NCBI RefSeq assembly: GCF_000208745.1
Contig: NC_030851.1
Span: 16,051,419-16,115,418 of the forward strand
Direction of reading: 5' to 3'
Length of the DNA: 64,000 bases
From: Theobroma cacao
Taxonomy: Eukaryota > Streptophyta > Magnoliopsida > Malvales > Malvaceae
Below, in pieces: positions 33,673-45,366 of the stretch (position 1 is its first letter; every line of letters starts with the position of its first letter). A model generated the notes under the pieces. The model saw only the letters and a program-made list of their open reading frames with translations. It searched no databases and was not told where the DNA came from. The translations under genes and the position numbers were made by a program.

Positions 33673-35560
33673 GGGTGTTTTTGTTTTGAAGTAAAAGTTT
33701 TTTCAGAAAACATTTATTGGACATATAGGTGTTTAAAGGACTGAAAATGAAATTCCAAAAGAAAATGTTTTACAAGTCAACAAGTAAAAGAAACATTGAC
33801 TCCCAAAATTGTCTTACACCTTTGAGGGATGTAAGACAATTTCTTTAAGGCAAAAAAAAAAGACTACTGTTAATAAAAAACTTTTACCCTAAAGCTTGAG
33901 TTCGTAGCTTTGTCATCCCTTCTTCACCATCCATTTTTCCTCCTTGGGTTCCTCCATCGACGGTGGTAAAGCTCCCTCCAATGGCAAATCTCTCTTCTTT
34001 CAGTCAACTATGCTTTGGTTTCCTTTTTCCCTCTCAAATGTGAAATTTCCTTAGGTTATGTATGATTGAGCAAAAAATATTGGGGATCTATAATTTTTGA
34101 AGTGTCTATACTTTATCTAGTTGCAAGTTATATAAAGATTGGTTGCTAGGTATTTAGGTATTTTTCATATTCTTCAAATCTGCTTATTGCTAGTTATGAT
34201 TTTTGGCTTAGGTTACATAATCTTTCATTTGAAGTCAAGCTGAAATTTCATTTGAAGTGATTGTAATTGCATATGTTTTTGCTTGTGTTTAGGAATTTTG
34301 GTGATGTGATTATGGGATTAAACTATTAACCAAATAATGTGGTTGTTGGAGTTTTGGAATTGAAACAATTTTTCATAAGACACTTGGATGTTTGAAAGTC
34401 AACGACTTTGTAGTTTCAACAATTAACCCAAAATCTTTTCTGGTTGAATGTTGATATTCTATTTAAAGTTACAAGTTTATTCTGAGTTTGACTAAATTTG
34501 AAAGTTAGGAGCAGAGAGGAATCTAAGGCTTTAAGTTTTTTTTTTTAGTTACAATTAGCAAGTCAGTTACAATTTTTTTTTTTGGTATCATTTATGCATG
34601 CTAGTTAGTGTCATGTTGGCATTAGCAATACTTGAAGGTAAGTATTTGAGAAAGTAGTAATTTTAAATGGTGTATGCATGATCCATGACTCGTTTTCTGT
34701 CTCCCTCCCTCTCCTATATTCTTTCAATATTTATTACGAACTTGTGGTTCTTTCAATGTTTATCAAGTAGTTCCCCCCTCCACCCCAAGTTTTAGCTGCA
34801 TTTGGTAATTTTGATATGAGAATCCTTATCTTCTAGTTTGCACCATGATGCAATATGAGAAATATATCCACTTAAGAGAAAAATAAGTAAGTTTTTACAA
34901 ATCCATATTTTTCTAAGAATTTTCTTATTATCTTATCTGGCTTTGCATTCTGTTACACCTTGCCACCTTGTGTTTTTCTCTTTTGTATTGTTTTGTTTTT
35001 TTTTTCTTTTTTATTTAAAAGAACTCAATATGCAATCAAAAGTTATTTTGGTTAATTAACTGTTAAATGTGATCAGTATGTTTGAAATGGTTGAAATAGT
35101 ATATAACTTGAGTCTATGTTATGAGTGAATGTTGAGTAATCTATAAATTGGTAATGCATCCTAGTTTTGATTAATATTAGAGATTGAATGGTTGTATGAT
35201 CTCTCTCTCTATCTTTTGATTTTGCCCAGATTCTTGAACCACTTTCATTCTCATGTCACTAGGAGTTTATTCTATATTCATGGAGATAAATAGCCTAAAT
35301 AGCTAATTCATCTTGATTTTTTCAAATTATGCATCAAAAAGTATTGGTTTAAAAAGGAATATTAAGTACCAATGACCAGCATGAGTTCAAGGCTTTGTAG
35401 ATCCTAATTTGGTTTGTCTTTGTTGGGTTCTTATTCCTTCTTGTCCCCTATTTTGTGGTGTAATTTCCAACAGGTCTATTTAATGATTCCTTGTTTGGTG
35501 ATTTTATTATGTGTGTGTGTGTGTTTGTATGTGTGTGTGATATTATATTTATGTCTTGTA
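33673..35560. other. 5' non-coding part of the PIF element
   Basis: About 1.9 kb lies between the left inverted repeat and the first recognisable transposase residues. It has no open frame. It includes T-rich runs (34540, 34990) and a TG microsatellite (35508-35540) just before a TTGTAG acceptor-like site. It may hold a leader intron of the transposase gene. Confidence 0.5.
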
Positions 35561-35561
35561 G

Positions 35562-36880
35562 ATGGATACAAAATCTTTGCACGCAACAGTTATGGGTGTA
35601 GCTGCATCGGTATTAGCTTTCAGAGTTATTTTTATTAAAAGATATAGATTTAGAAACCATATACCTAGTGAGCCTAGTGTCAATCGAGATCAATAGAGTG
35701 TTGTGCATTAATAATATTTTATATAAAGGTGATCTCCATTATATAAACCAAATTAGGATGAGAGCACTAGCATTTTTTAAGTTGTGTGACGTTTTTAGTA
35801 GGAACAATTTGTTACAATCAAGTAGATATGTGTCTGTAGAAGAACAAGTGATTATATTTTTACAAATAATTAGTCATAAGGTAAGGTTGTGAGTGATTGG
35901 ATCGAGATATTTTAGATCAATTGAGATGATTCATCGATACTTTAGAATTGTCTTGAAAGCCATATTGAAATTACATAAGGATATGATTAGGCTACCCGAT
36001 GATTCCACTCCACTTGAGATAAGGAATAATCACAAATTTTATCCATACTTTAAGGTATGAATTAGTATGTGTTAGTTCTTTTCTTTTCTTTTTATTTTTA
36101 TAAAAAAGATTTATAATTAAATTGTACGATAATAATAGGATTATGTAGGAGCGTTAAATGGCACTCATGTTCATGCATTTGTGCCACTTGAGATTCAAGG
36201 AAGATTTCGTGGTTGAAAAGAGGGAACCACACAAAATTTATTAATTGCAATAGGTTTTAACTTTAAATTTACCTTTGTGTTTGCTAGTTGGGAAAGCAAT
36301 GCACATGATTGTTGTATTTCGAGTGATGCACTTTTAAGGCTAGGAGGATTTAGAATTCCAGAAGGTTAGATAATGAACTTTAAAAATTTAAGAATTATCA
36401 TTCATTTGATAACTAATTTATTTAGCAATAATATAATGTTTGTAAACTTGTAGGCAAATATTATCTTGCTAATGTTGGATATGGCATTCGAAATGGAATT
36501 ATAAGTCAATATAAAAGTGTTCAATATCATTTAAAAAAGTTTAGTAATGTTTGTCCTGAAAATGAGAAGGAACTTTTTAATCTTAGCTTATCATCATTGC
36601 GAACAACTATTGAATGAGTATTTGGGATTTTGAAGGAATGTTTTCGCATGCTAGATTCCAAACCATTTTAGAATTATGACATGCAAGTCGATATCATTTT
36701 ATATTGTTGTATCCTAGATAACCACATAATGAGAGTTGATCCTAGTGACTTACTTAATCAATTATCATTATATGACATAAAGTCTGAAAGAATAAGAATT
36801 GTTCCAACAGCTCATGAAGAAAGAGAAGCAACTAGAGCATAGATGACTAAAAGAGATGAAATTCCACATGCTATGTGATT
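35562..36880 (+). pseudogene. PIF/Harbinger DDE transposase (HARBI1-like)
   Basis: The encoded protein would cut and paste the element using three acidic residues (DDE_Tnp_4 family). The first readable residues start at the ATG at 35562, directly after an acceptor-like TTGTAG. A frame change follows near 35665, then an open stretch (INQIRMRALAFFKLCDVF, 35738; YVSVEEQVIIFLQI, 35828). After an apparent intron (about 36056-36138) comes DYVGALNGTHVHAFVP; the family motif is G-A-x-DGTH, so the first catalytic D (36157-36159) is N. Next is FASWESNAHDCCISSDAL, with the second D retained. After a second intron (about 36368-36453) comes GKYYLANVGY, then LFNLSLSSLRTTIE followed by a stop and VFGILKECF, where the E is retained but the next arginine codon is TGA. 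Another TGA replaces arginine in FRG*K. Confidence 0.88.
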
Positions 36881-37135
36881 GATTATGGGGCTAGGAGAAT
36901 GTAATTTTAATTTTTTGTTTGTTTTCTAATTTATGTTTTGAACATTGATATGTTGCTAAAGTTTTATATTATGTATGTTTTTACTTGTTTGAAATTGTTG
37001 CATTGAACATTTAAGTTGCTATTAACATTTTATGTACTTTTTTCTTTATTATTGGTTTCCTATATATATTTACATATGATTATTTATTGTATTTTTTTGT
37101 GACTTATTTGTTTTAAATATAAATCATTATGTTAA

Positions 37136-38074
37136 AGATGGTAAAGCCAAAAATTTTGGTGAACAAAACCTATGGAGCATATATTACTTGAGATATTTGT
37201 TGATGAGGCTCAAAAAGGAAACAAGCCTTCCAATATCTTTAATGCCTTCCCATACACTCAAGTAGTGCAAGCTATAAATGAAAATTTTAATGTTCAATGT
37301 GAAACAAAACTATGCGAAGAATCATATTAGGATAGTGAAAAATAAATGGAATACTATCAAAAAAATTTTAGCCAAGAGTGGATTTGGATGGGATGACAAC
37401 CTAAAAATGTTCACTGCAGACAGACAAGTGTATGATGATGAAGTCATGGTTTGTATATATTTTACTTAATTCTTTTTTATTTAAATTTTATTATACACTT
37501 TTCATATTGTATATTAAAAAGTTAATTCTTTTTTTATATATAATTCCAAGTACATTCTAAGCGTGAACCTTTCATCAACAAGAAGATTAACATGTTTAAT
37601 GAAATGGCATTAGTCGTTGGAAAAGATATGGCAACTGGGAGCTTCGCCAAATCATTTACTGATATAGATTTTTAGACTCATACCAAAGCTAATGCAATGC
37701 CTGTAGACTTGGACAAAGATGTTGATATGGAGGTGCGAGGAAGGCAGTCATCTTCATTAATGGAAACTTCACTACCACGATCTAGACGCAAATGATCATG
37801 CAGACATTCTTTTGAAGATGACAACATAATATTCATGTTAGAAAAATTGAGAAACATTGCATCTGCTATTAAAAGGCTAAGTGATGATAAAATTGATGAT
37901 AGCCTTTTTTATGCTCAAGTGATGAGCATGGATGGATATGATGAGCAATTTCTTATCTCTGCATTTGATTATTTAATGGAGCATGAGAAACAAGCAAAGG
38001 CATTCATGGTCAGAAGCGACAATCTAAAAACAGCTTGGCTAGACAAAATCATGTTTCGAGGGACTAACGATTAG
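37136..38074 (+). pseudogene. Myb/SANT-like second gene of the PIF element
   Basis: PIF elements carry a second gene whose trihelix-like (Myb_DNA-bind_3) product binds the element ends and helps the transposase. The first exon reads LLEIFVDEAQKGNKPSNIF (37180 onward), then after a frame change IRIVKNKWNTIKKILAKSG and GFGWDDNLKMFTADRQVYD. It ends at a donor-like GTTTG near 37448. A second exon after about 37549 reads VHSKREPFINKK, then 'DMATGSFAKSF' and a stop (37672). The C-terminal stretch 37835-38074 is still open, 79 residues, with 'LDKIMFRGTND' before the stop. The order tryptophan-x-KWNT and the 'ATG.FA' motif fit the family. One frameshift and at least three stops break it. Confidence 0.82.
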
Positions 38075-38701
38075 ATTTTATGATTTGCAGGATGTGTGTT
38101 AGACATTGCAGGATGTTTAATTATGTATGTAGGAACCATAATGTAGAATGATTAACTATATTCCTAGTAGGTTTTATGAAGGATGATTTTATATTACTAA
38201 TAAGTTTATGTAGAATGATTAATTATATTACTAGTAGGTTTTATTATTTTGGATAATATTTGTAAGATGTTTGTTGGATATTTTCTTAATGTTTTTAATT
38301 ATATATCCAATATGAATTTGTAGGATGATTAATGATATGTTTTATTATTAATGTAGAATGTTTTTATTATGCAAGATTATTAATTTTGATTGATGCATAG
38401 ATTTTTAAGTATTTTATTATTATATCATATTTTTATGTTCAAATTAAAATTTAGATGTTATATATAATTAATGAATATTAATATTTTCATACTTCTAAAG
38501 ATGTTAGAGAATTGGTATTTATATAATTTTTAAAATTTTAGTGATGGAGAAAAATATTTTTCAAAAGATGATCCAAACAACGGAAAATGTTTTTAACAGA
38601 TTATCCAAATAATAGAAAATATTAAATTTTCTTGTAAAATATTTAACACAGAAAAAATTTTCCCTTGGCAAATTATTTTACGATTAACAAACAAACCCTA
38701 A

Positions 38702-39640
38702 GTTATTTATTCATCTCATTATTTATTTAGTAAATTTTAATAGGTAATTTATTGATTTTTTACCCTAACAGTACATCTAAAATTTATTAAATTTTAGTTT
38801 TTTATGAAAATAAAATTATTAAACATTAATTGAATTAAAATTATAATTATGAACCACAAACTTGATCATCATGTACATGTGCCAATATGTTAAGCATAAA
38901 AATCAAATTAAATATTTGTTCAATTATAAATTTATTTAAGCCAAAAAAATATATATTTCATATTTGTTGCAATTATTGTTATCTAAAATTCAAGCTAAAG
39001 GAAAATATATATGAAGAATGCATAGTATTGTTATCATTTTGAAAATTTTAAAATTACAAAATCATCAAATTACTTATGACTACGAATACTACATTTAACA
39101 GTAGAGTTTTTTTTCTTTTTTGATAAAGAAAAAGAACATTAGACTATTTTTTGAAATAGGGGCTTGATGAATGTGCTTAAGTGAGAAAAATAGCAACACA
39201 AGGATAGCTTAATTATTTTCCCAACACGAGGCAAAATAATGGTCGGCCGTATACGCACGGAAAGCTGTGGCCCAGTTCTCTGGTCGCCCACGTGGTTAAG
39301 GGCTCTGAGGGATCAATTTGTCCTGGACTCTTTTTTGGTTGTCAAATATCCCCCACCTCCGCTTGGACGCAAGAAACCAAGTTCTGGCTTGTGCTTTGAT
39401 ATTTTCTATCCCCTCCTCCCCACAAAGTCAATAGTCAATCACTGCCATTACTCACCATCCACTTTGAAGGGAAAAATAGAAACAAAAAAAACAAAAATAA
39501 TTCCTGGAAAGGAAAAGGAAGACACTGGCATGGCATGGGATTTCATGGCGGTTGCCAGTAGTAAAGGAGAAAAGAGAGGTTTGATTTCAAGGAGAGAAAC
39601 AAACTCCATGCTTGGTTGGGAGAATAACTAAAATGAGTCT
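38702..39640. other. Intergenic DNA with a small GC-richer island
   Basis: AT-rich and featureless to 39230. From 39239 to 39631 the base composition rises and a 130-codon open frame exists on the plus strand, starting MVGRIRTESCGP. It has no recognisable domain, no homology that I know of, and reads like chance (proline- and lysine-rich with simple-sequence tracts). A CCCACGTGG G-box-like palindrome lies near 39287. I do not call it a gene. Confidence 0.35.
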
Positions 39641-40700
39641 ATTCTTAAAAGAACATTTGTTTTTTATTTGGATGTCAAATGTTTTAAAGAATGGCCATTC
39701 TTTTAAAATGGTTATTTCCCAAAATCAGTTAAAACCAAGAAATAGCTATATCAACTTTCTTATGATATTAATTATTTCATAATTGAAGAATAATCTTAAA
39801 AAATCATAAAGATCAAAATGCTCTTTACAAGTTTAAAAACTTACAACCTTACCTACATAAAAACTTTCTTTTTTTTTTCTCTCTTTTCATTCCCCCTTCA
39901 TTCCCTGCCTTGTTCTTTCTCTCTAATTTTTAATTGTATATTGTAAAAATGATATTTTAATGTTAAAAAATAATTAAAATTATTAATATTTAATTATAAC
40001 ATCATTTAAATTATAAATATAATATTAATATTTTAAAATATTAATGATTATATTATAATTAATATTAATATATAAATTATCAATTATTAATATTTAAAAA
40101 ATAAAATAAAATCAAATATTAATTATATATTATAAAAAATAATAGTTTAAATTTAAAAATTAACTAAAATTATTAATGTTTTAATCATAATAACATTTAA
40201 ATATAAATAAAATATTAATATTTTAAAATTTTATTTATTAAATTATAAATGAAGTATTAATATTTTAAGTTAAATATAAATTGTTAATATTTAAAAATAA
40301 AATAAAGTTAAATTTTAATTATATATTACAAAAATGAAATTATTTAAAATTATTAATATTTTAATCATAATAAATTTAAATTATAAATAAATATTAATAC
40401 CCTAAATTTAAATGATTAAATTATGAATAAATACTAATACTTAAATTATCAATTATTAATATTTTAAATTAATTATAAATTATTAATATTTAAAAAATAA
40501 AATAAAGTAAAAATAAATAATCATATTATAACAAAAGGTATTTTTATCTTTTTATCATCTATTCCCTTATAACTCCAAAATTATTTTTACCAACCAAACA
40601 TCAAATTTATAATAACAATCCCTACTCTATTACATTCCATAAATTAAATAATTCTTTCTTTATTCTATTTTTACAAAATAATTATTTTATTTCATTCTGC
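39641..40700. repeat. Extremely AT-rich repeat block
   Basis: Between 39945 and 40510 the sequence is almost only A and T. It repeats the words 'aattattaatattt' and 'aaattataaata' in related units of about 60-130 bp. The outer parts carry 'aacatttgttttttatttgg' (39650) and, in reverse, 'gcatgtttggttcgcag' (about 40695-40711), which might be decayed inverted repeats of a MITE. No target duplication was found. Confidence 0.5.
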
Positions 40701-40948
40701 GAACCAAACATGCTTAACTAGAGAAAAAAAAAAAAGAAGGAAAATTGTGTCATGCATCTTCAAAGGACATCGTAATGACAACGTTTTAATTATGTTAACA
40801 GTAGAATAAGCTTGTAGAATCTGGAATGCTTTGGGAATTAGGTATAAGAGAAAAAAGGTGTTGTTTTTAGAAAGTAGGAGGTTAAGCTTATAGAATTGGA
40901 AAGATGAGTACAATAGATTGTGCTTCATTTGGTTACTTCCGAGAGAGC
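40701..40948. other. Short intergenic segment left of the hAT element
   Basis: Nothing recognised except the base run AAAAAAAAAAAA at 40724-40735 and the GAGAGAGC target site at 40941-40948. Confidence 0.4.
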
Positions 40949-41985
40949 CAGTGGTGGAGTTAGGATTTTATATTTGGCGGCCAAAAGTGAAAGACAATAT
41001 AAAGTAACTTAGACGAAAAAATTCATATAAAAATTATTTAAATAAATTCTAAAAATCATTTAAAAAATCAATCTTAATAATTTACTTAAAAAATTAACTA
41101 GTATAATCATAAATATTTTAATAATGATAATAATCCCAATCTCTAGATAAATCTTAACAACAAACAAAAATTAACAAATATAATAACAAAAATCTTAATA
41201 GAAAGCAATCCATTAAAAAATATTAAAAGCAATCAATAAATAATTCAATGGGAAGCAATTTGTTAAAATTAATCACAAAAATTAAATACAATATCTTTAA
41301 ACAAATCAATGAGGTAGCAATCCCGAATTAAAAACTTAATTATTCACAAGAATCCAAACAAATAAAAATAACACCAATAATTTGGAAGAAAGCAATCAAA
41401 CAATTCCTAAATAAATAAGTAATAATTAACTTTACGTGCTTAATTAAATTCTTGATTTGTTGTCTTCAACAAAAAATTACTAAGATAATAAATCCTAAAT
41501 CAAAATCATCAAGTAGAAATTCTTAAATAAAAAAAATATAAAAATAAAAATATTAAAAATAAAATAAGTAAATAAATCAAACTTACCAATTATCATAATA
41601 TAAAAATTGAATGCTGGCAAGCAAAAGTGTAAAAGAAATTTTTTTTTTTGTTTTTATAGTGTTTGGGGTAAAAGAAAAAAGATCGATGGGTTTGTTGTGA
41701 AGTTTTGAAGAAGTAGAGTTTGTAATAATTCTATTGTAATAGGTTTTATTTTAATTTTATTAAAATTAGTTATTAACTAATTATTGTGAAACATCTCATT
41801 AAATAAAAAATTATCATATAGATAAAATTATAAAATTTCAAAAAAAATAAAAATATGTTAAAATTTTAAAAAATTTATAAGAGTGAAATTATTAAATTTT
41901 GAAAAAATAAAAAAAATTAAAAATTTTTGAAATTATTGGGGGGGCGGGGGCCCCTACTAGCCCCCCTCCCCTCCCTCCGCCTCTG
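40949..41985. mobile_element. Non-autonomous hAT (Tip100-like) element
   Basis: The ends are CAGTGGTGGAG and CTCCGCCTCTG; the right end read in reverse is CAGAGGCGGAG, so the inverted repeats match at 9 of 11 bases. The CAGNGGCGGAG type is what I associate with Tip100-like hAT elements. The flanks GAGAGAGC (40941-40948) and TGGAGAGC (41986-41993) match at 6 of 8, fitting an old 8-bp duplication. Inside is AT-rich non-coding DNA with a C/G homopolymer patch near the right end (41940-41972). No transposase is present. Confidence 0.65.
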
Positions 41986-41993
41986 TGGAGAGC

Positions 41994-42600
41994 CACTGTT
42001 CAACTTGGATTGGTTGATGTGGTAAAAGTTCGAGTTTTCATGGTTCAGCTCAGGACTGGGATAATTGCTATGAGATTTTCTTTTGGATGAACAAGATTAC
42101 TTTTGTTTTTTATTTCACCTAGGCTAAAATAGTGTGTCAATCTTTGAGTTTGTACAACACAAAAATATAAAAGATATTGTTTTATGTGCGCCTCACTCCT
42201 CGGCCCAGTCGTAGCACATTTCCTACTTGTTAGTCCTTTTTCTAGAAAAATAGGCGCGCCAATAGGGGAAAATGGTCTCTCCCCAAAAACCACCCAAAAA
42301 TGAAAAAGCAGCCGCAATGAAAGACGACATGCACGCAAGCCACGTGTCATAGCGATTCCGTTATCAAGGCCGCACACCGACCGACTTAACTTGCTTCTAA
42401 TACTGCTACTAAGTTACTCCACCTTGGCCCCTCATTTTTCTTTTTAAGTAACTCATCCGTATCAATTATTCCATTAACTTCCTGCGTTGCTCCTCCTCTT
42501 CTTTATCTCCTTTTCCCTGCAAGACAAACAAAAAGCAAAAAAATAGAAAAAAAGCAAAGAACAATTTTTTTAAAAAAATTAGGACAAAAACCGTCCGAGA
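41994..42600 (+). promoter_or_regulatory. Upstream region and leader of the MADS-box gene
   Basis: About 600 bp separates the hAT element from the start codon. It contains a G-box, CCACGTGTCA, at 42340-42349 (an abscisic-acid/light-type element) about 255 bp before the ATG. It also has a pyrimidine-rich 'cgttgctcctcctcttctttatctcc' leader-like stretch (42484-42511). No clear TATA box was identified; 'tttttaagtaac' near 42441 is the closest. An A-rich run precedes the ATG. Confidence 0.45.
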
Positions 42601-42785
42601 ATGGGGAGGAGGAAGGTGCAGATGAAGCGAATCGAAGATAAGAGCAGTCGCCAAGTCACCTTTTCGAAACGCCGCTCCGGCTTGATCAAGAAGGCTCGTG
42701 AACTCTCCGTTCTCTGCGACGTCGAGATCGCTCTCGTTATCTTCTCCAGCCGCGGCAGGCTCTACGAGTTCTCTAGCGCCGACGG
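42601..42785 (+). CDS. MIKC MADS-box transcription factor, exon 1 (FLC/MAF-like)
   Basis: Exon 1 encodes the whole DNA-binding MADS domain (61 residues plus two bases of codon 62), starting [16 protein letters not shown]. It has [19 protein letters not shown] (residues 17-35), the dimerisation strand [20 protein letters not shown], and ends EFSSAD. A donor GTACGC follows at 42786. The exon length (185 nt, phase 2) and the [11 protein letters not shown] and ELSVLCD words fit the FLC/MAF clade better than AP1, SEP, AG or SVP. MADS proteins bind CArG boxes as dimers in the nucleus. FLC relatives repress flowering or act in cold-related timing. The intervening, keratin-like and C-terminal exons are not visible before the window end, so either intron 1 exceeds 21 kb or the gene is truncated. 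The exon is intact and more GC-rich than its surroundings. Confidence 0.9.
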
Positions 42786-44702
42786 GTACGCTCTTCTCGC
42801 TCTATGTCACTCTGTTATCTCTCTCTCTCTCTCTCTCTCTTCCTTCTGTCTTTGCTCTGCCTTTTGGTTTTCGAATGAGTCAACGGAAAGTCAGAGATTA
42901 TTCAAACAATTTTGAAACCTTACTATTTTAGTGCTACCTAAGTTGATTTTCCCCCATTTTGTTTTGTTAGTGTACGTATTCGACTTTGCATTTATTTCTT
43001 TTTCTGTTCATATATATATATTCATATTTGTCTTCTTTATTGCCTTAATTGGTCCCTAGGGATGTAGAGCTGCTTCTATCTCTAGGAACTAGGCGCGTTT
43101 CCATTATTTTATGCCTGGAATGGCTCCAAAAGCGAGTCCGTTTTCTTTAAAAGCCCAAATCCTTTAGTTTTATCTTTTGTATGTACTTTCCCATGCTCAA
43201 GTCAGCTCTTATATAAAATTAGTAACTATAATCTAAAAGAGTCTTGTTTTTTTTTTATTGATTTATTTTTAACTTTATTTTTGTTCACGCACAGTTGCTC
43301 TAAAATGTGGTTCAAACCTCAAAATTTACGGCAGTTTTAGTTGTTGCTTTACGATTTTTTTTTTTTGAAAGATATTGCTTTAGGATATTATGATGTTTGC
43401 TTCTGCGTAGACGAAGATTTTCCCTGCTGCTGCATGATATTGTAGCGTTCTATTTACTGTATTTCCTCCACGTGTATGTGACCGATCGAATTGATTAAAG
43501 TCACCGCGAAGATGCCAGCAGCAGATTTTTGTGTTGCTGGGCTTTTCTAGTGACTCATGATATATTCTTATGCAACGTAACGATATTGTCTCTTCCTTCT
43601 CATTTTAGCGTCTTAGGAAGCAATCTATTTGTATAGCATTTTTGGCTTTTTTTTCTCTCTGATAGCGAAACACCAAGCGCTTTGGTCCATTGCCTGTCCC
43701 CTTCAGTGCTGATAAAGTTTTGCCACGTTTAACGTTGACCCACTGAAACGTTAAACATGAGAGACGTTTGTTGAGGATAAGTTGGGGACTGTCATCAAGT
43801 GAAAGGATATCACGAAAGAGCCATTCGTAATGGGTTTAACAAGAGGAAGTCTGCAGGAGAACTTGGCTCACGGCAAGAGAAATGCAATTAATTTGGTAGA
43901 GGATCTACCTAGCTTTAGGTGGAAATGAAGGATGTGAAGGATTGAAGTAGATGATGAATTTGGACTTAGGTGCTTTTAGATACACTTACTAGGGGAATCA
44001 AGTATCTCCGTTAAGCATGAGATGAGGAAAAGATGTTTAAATAGTTTTAGGGAAGTCTAGATATATGTTCAGATTGTGATTCTGTTGAAGCAATAAGAAA
44101 AGAGAGGATGGATATATCATCACATTGCAAAAAGCTGTGTCATCCTATGCTATGCTCTACTATAGGTCTCGAGTAATACCGGTGAAATTTAAACTACATA
44201 AATTGTTTTAGGAGAACTTATTAATCTAGTCTTCTGGATTCTCCCATGGTTAAATTCTTTTTTGCATGTAGGCCAATAGTGTTTGAGTAATTACTATTCA
44301 AGAAAAAGTATGCAAGTGCACTTTTCCAAGATGACATTCTAGTATATTAGGCTTAAAAGGATATGCAAGTGCACTTAGTTTCATAAAGTTTGCAACGAGG
44401 TAACTGGGATGCCAAGGTCATAATTTTCATGTAAGTGAGCTTATATGTTATGACATGTAATTTCATTTTTGTGTGTTCTTGTGAGCAGTCAATTTAGTTG
44501 CAACTAGGGAGTTGATTGGATTTAATTAGTAGGAAAATAAGGATATTGGGAATAATTTGATGATTATTAAGTAGATATTGACATGACAAACAATTATTGG
44601 AATTTAGCAAAGGCACCAATGGAGAAAAAGTTTGAGAATGAGTTATAACAAAATAATTAGGGGAGATAAAGAATCGTGACATTTGCAAAATTTAGATGGA
44701 GA
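42786..44702 (+). other. Start of MADS intron 1 (non-repetitive part)
   Basis: It begins with the donor GTACGC. It holds a CT microsatellite (42818-42842) and T-rich stretches. I searched by eye for the second exon (an L-V/I-L-x-R-Y-type start of the I region) and for K-box patterns on the plus strand and found none. No transposon is recognised before the LINE boundary at about 44703. Confidence 0.5.
42818..42842 (+). repeat. CT microsatellite in MADS intron 1
   Basis: Twelve or so CT dinucleotides start about 32 bp after the splice donor. It could be polymorphic and useful as a marker. A GAGA-type binding role is possible, but the sequence alone does not show it. Confidence 0.9.
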
Positions 44703-45366
44703 TTTTTTTTAAAAAAAAAGTTGTACTCTTATTAATAACTTTATAAACGGAGCTCAAACCAATCAAAACAAAGTGGGGAGAAAAGGCATTAATACACCCA
44801 ACAAATTCCCCCAGCAAGTTACACAATAACAATTGGTAAATGAACACAAAACAAGTTCACCTCTAGCATAATGCCTAAGCACAATAGCATTGAAACTATT
44901 TGCCAACTACTCAACCAAAAAGCTACACTTTCCTTGCTCTCTCCTGGTTTTCATCTGGTCATGAGTGTCCACACTTGAAATTGTAGCTTCAACACACACT
45001 AAATGTCTTGCTTATCCCACCTTCCACAACTTTCTTTCTTTTCAAGCATCTAGCAGTAGAACAACACCAAGCAGTGCCATACCGCCCTTCCATCACATAC
45101 ATCCTTATAGCTCAACCTCAACAATGTATGTAGCATAATAAATTTAAAGCACAAGCATGTAACACAAATAGACCAATCATTTTGTTATAAGGCAATGGAT
45201 CTTCAATAGACAATTCTTTTCTAATAGGATCAACTTTTAATAAACTTCAAACCAATTTCCAGTTAAAACACTGGTAAGAGACCCTTTATTCTTTGTACTT
45301 AACTTTTTGCAAGGTTATCAGCAACCTCATTTGCCTCTCTATGTATATGGTGGATGTCATACCTTT

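Larger units (their letters stand above)
33673..38698 (+). mobile_element. PIF/Harbinger DNA transposon, autonomous-type but dead
   Basis: The terminal inverted repeats are GGGTGTTTTTGTTTTGAAG at 33673 and, read on the minus strand, GGGTTTGTTTGTTAATCG from 38698. A 3-bp duplication TAA (33670-33672 and 38699-38701) flanks it, as expected for the superfamily. At 5,026 bp it is a typical size for a two-gene PIF element. It holds a DDE transposase gene and a separate Myb/SANT-like gene, both on the plus strand and both broken. Confidence 0.9.

Noticed and set aside
39239..39631. 130-codon plus-strand open frame in a GC-richer island
   Set aside because: No domain or family pattern, simple-sequence composition, no splice or promoter support. 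It looks like chance opened by the local base composition.
42698..42931. Alternative-frame open reading frame over MADS exon 1
   Set aside because: Serine/leucine-rich translation of the exon and CT repeat in the wrong frame. The MADS frame is unmistakable.
43740..44060. Possible MADS exon 2 or other host exon in early intron 1
   Set aside because: The open stretches carry no I- or K-domain pattern and no paired splice sites.
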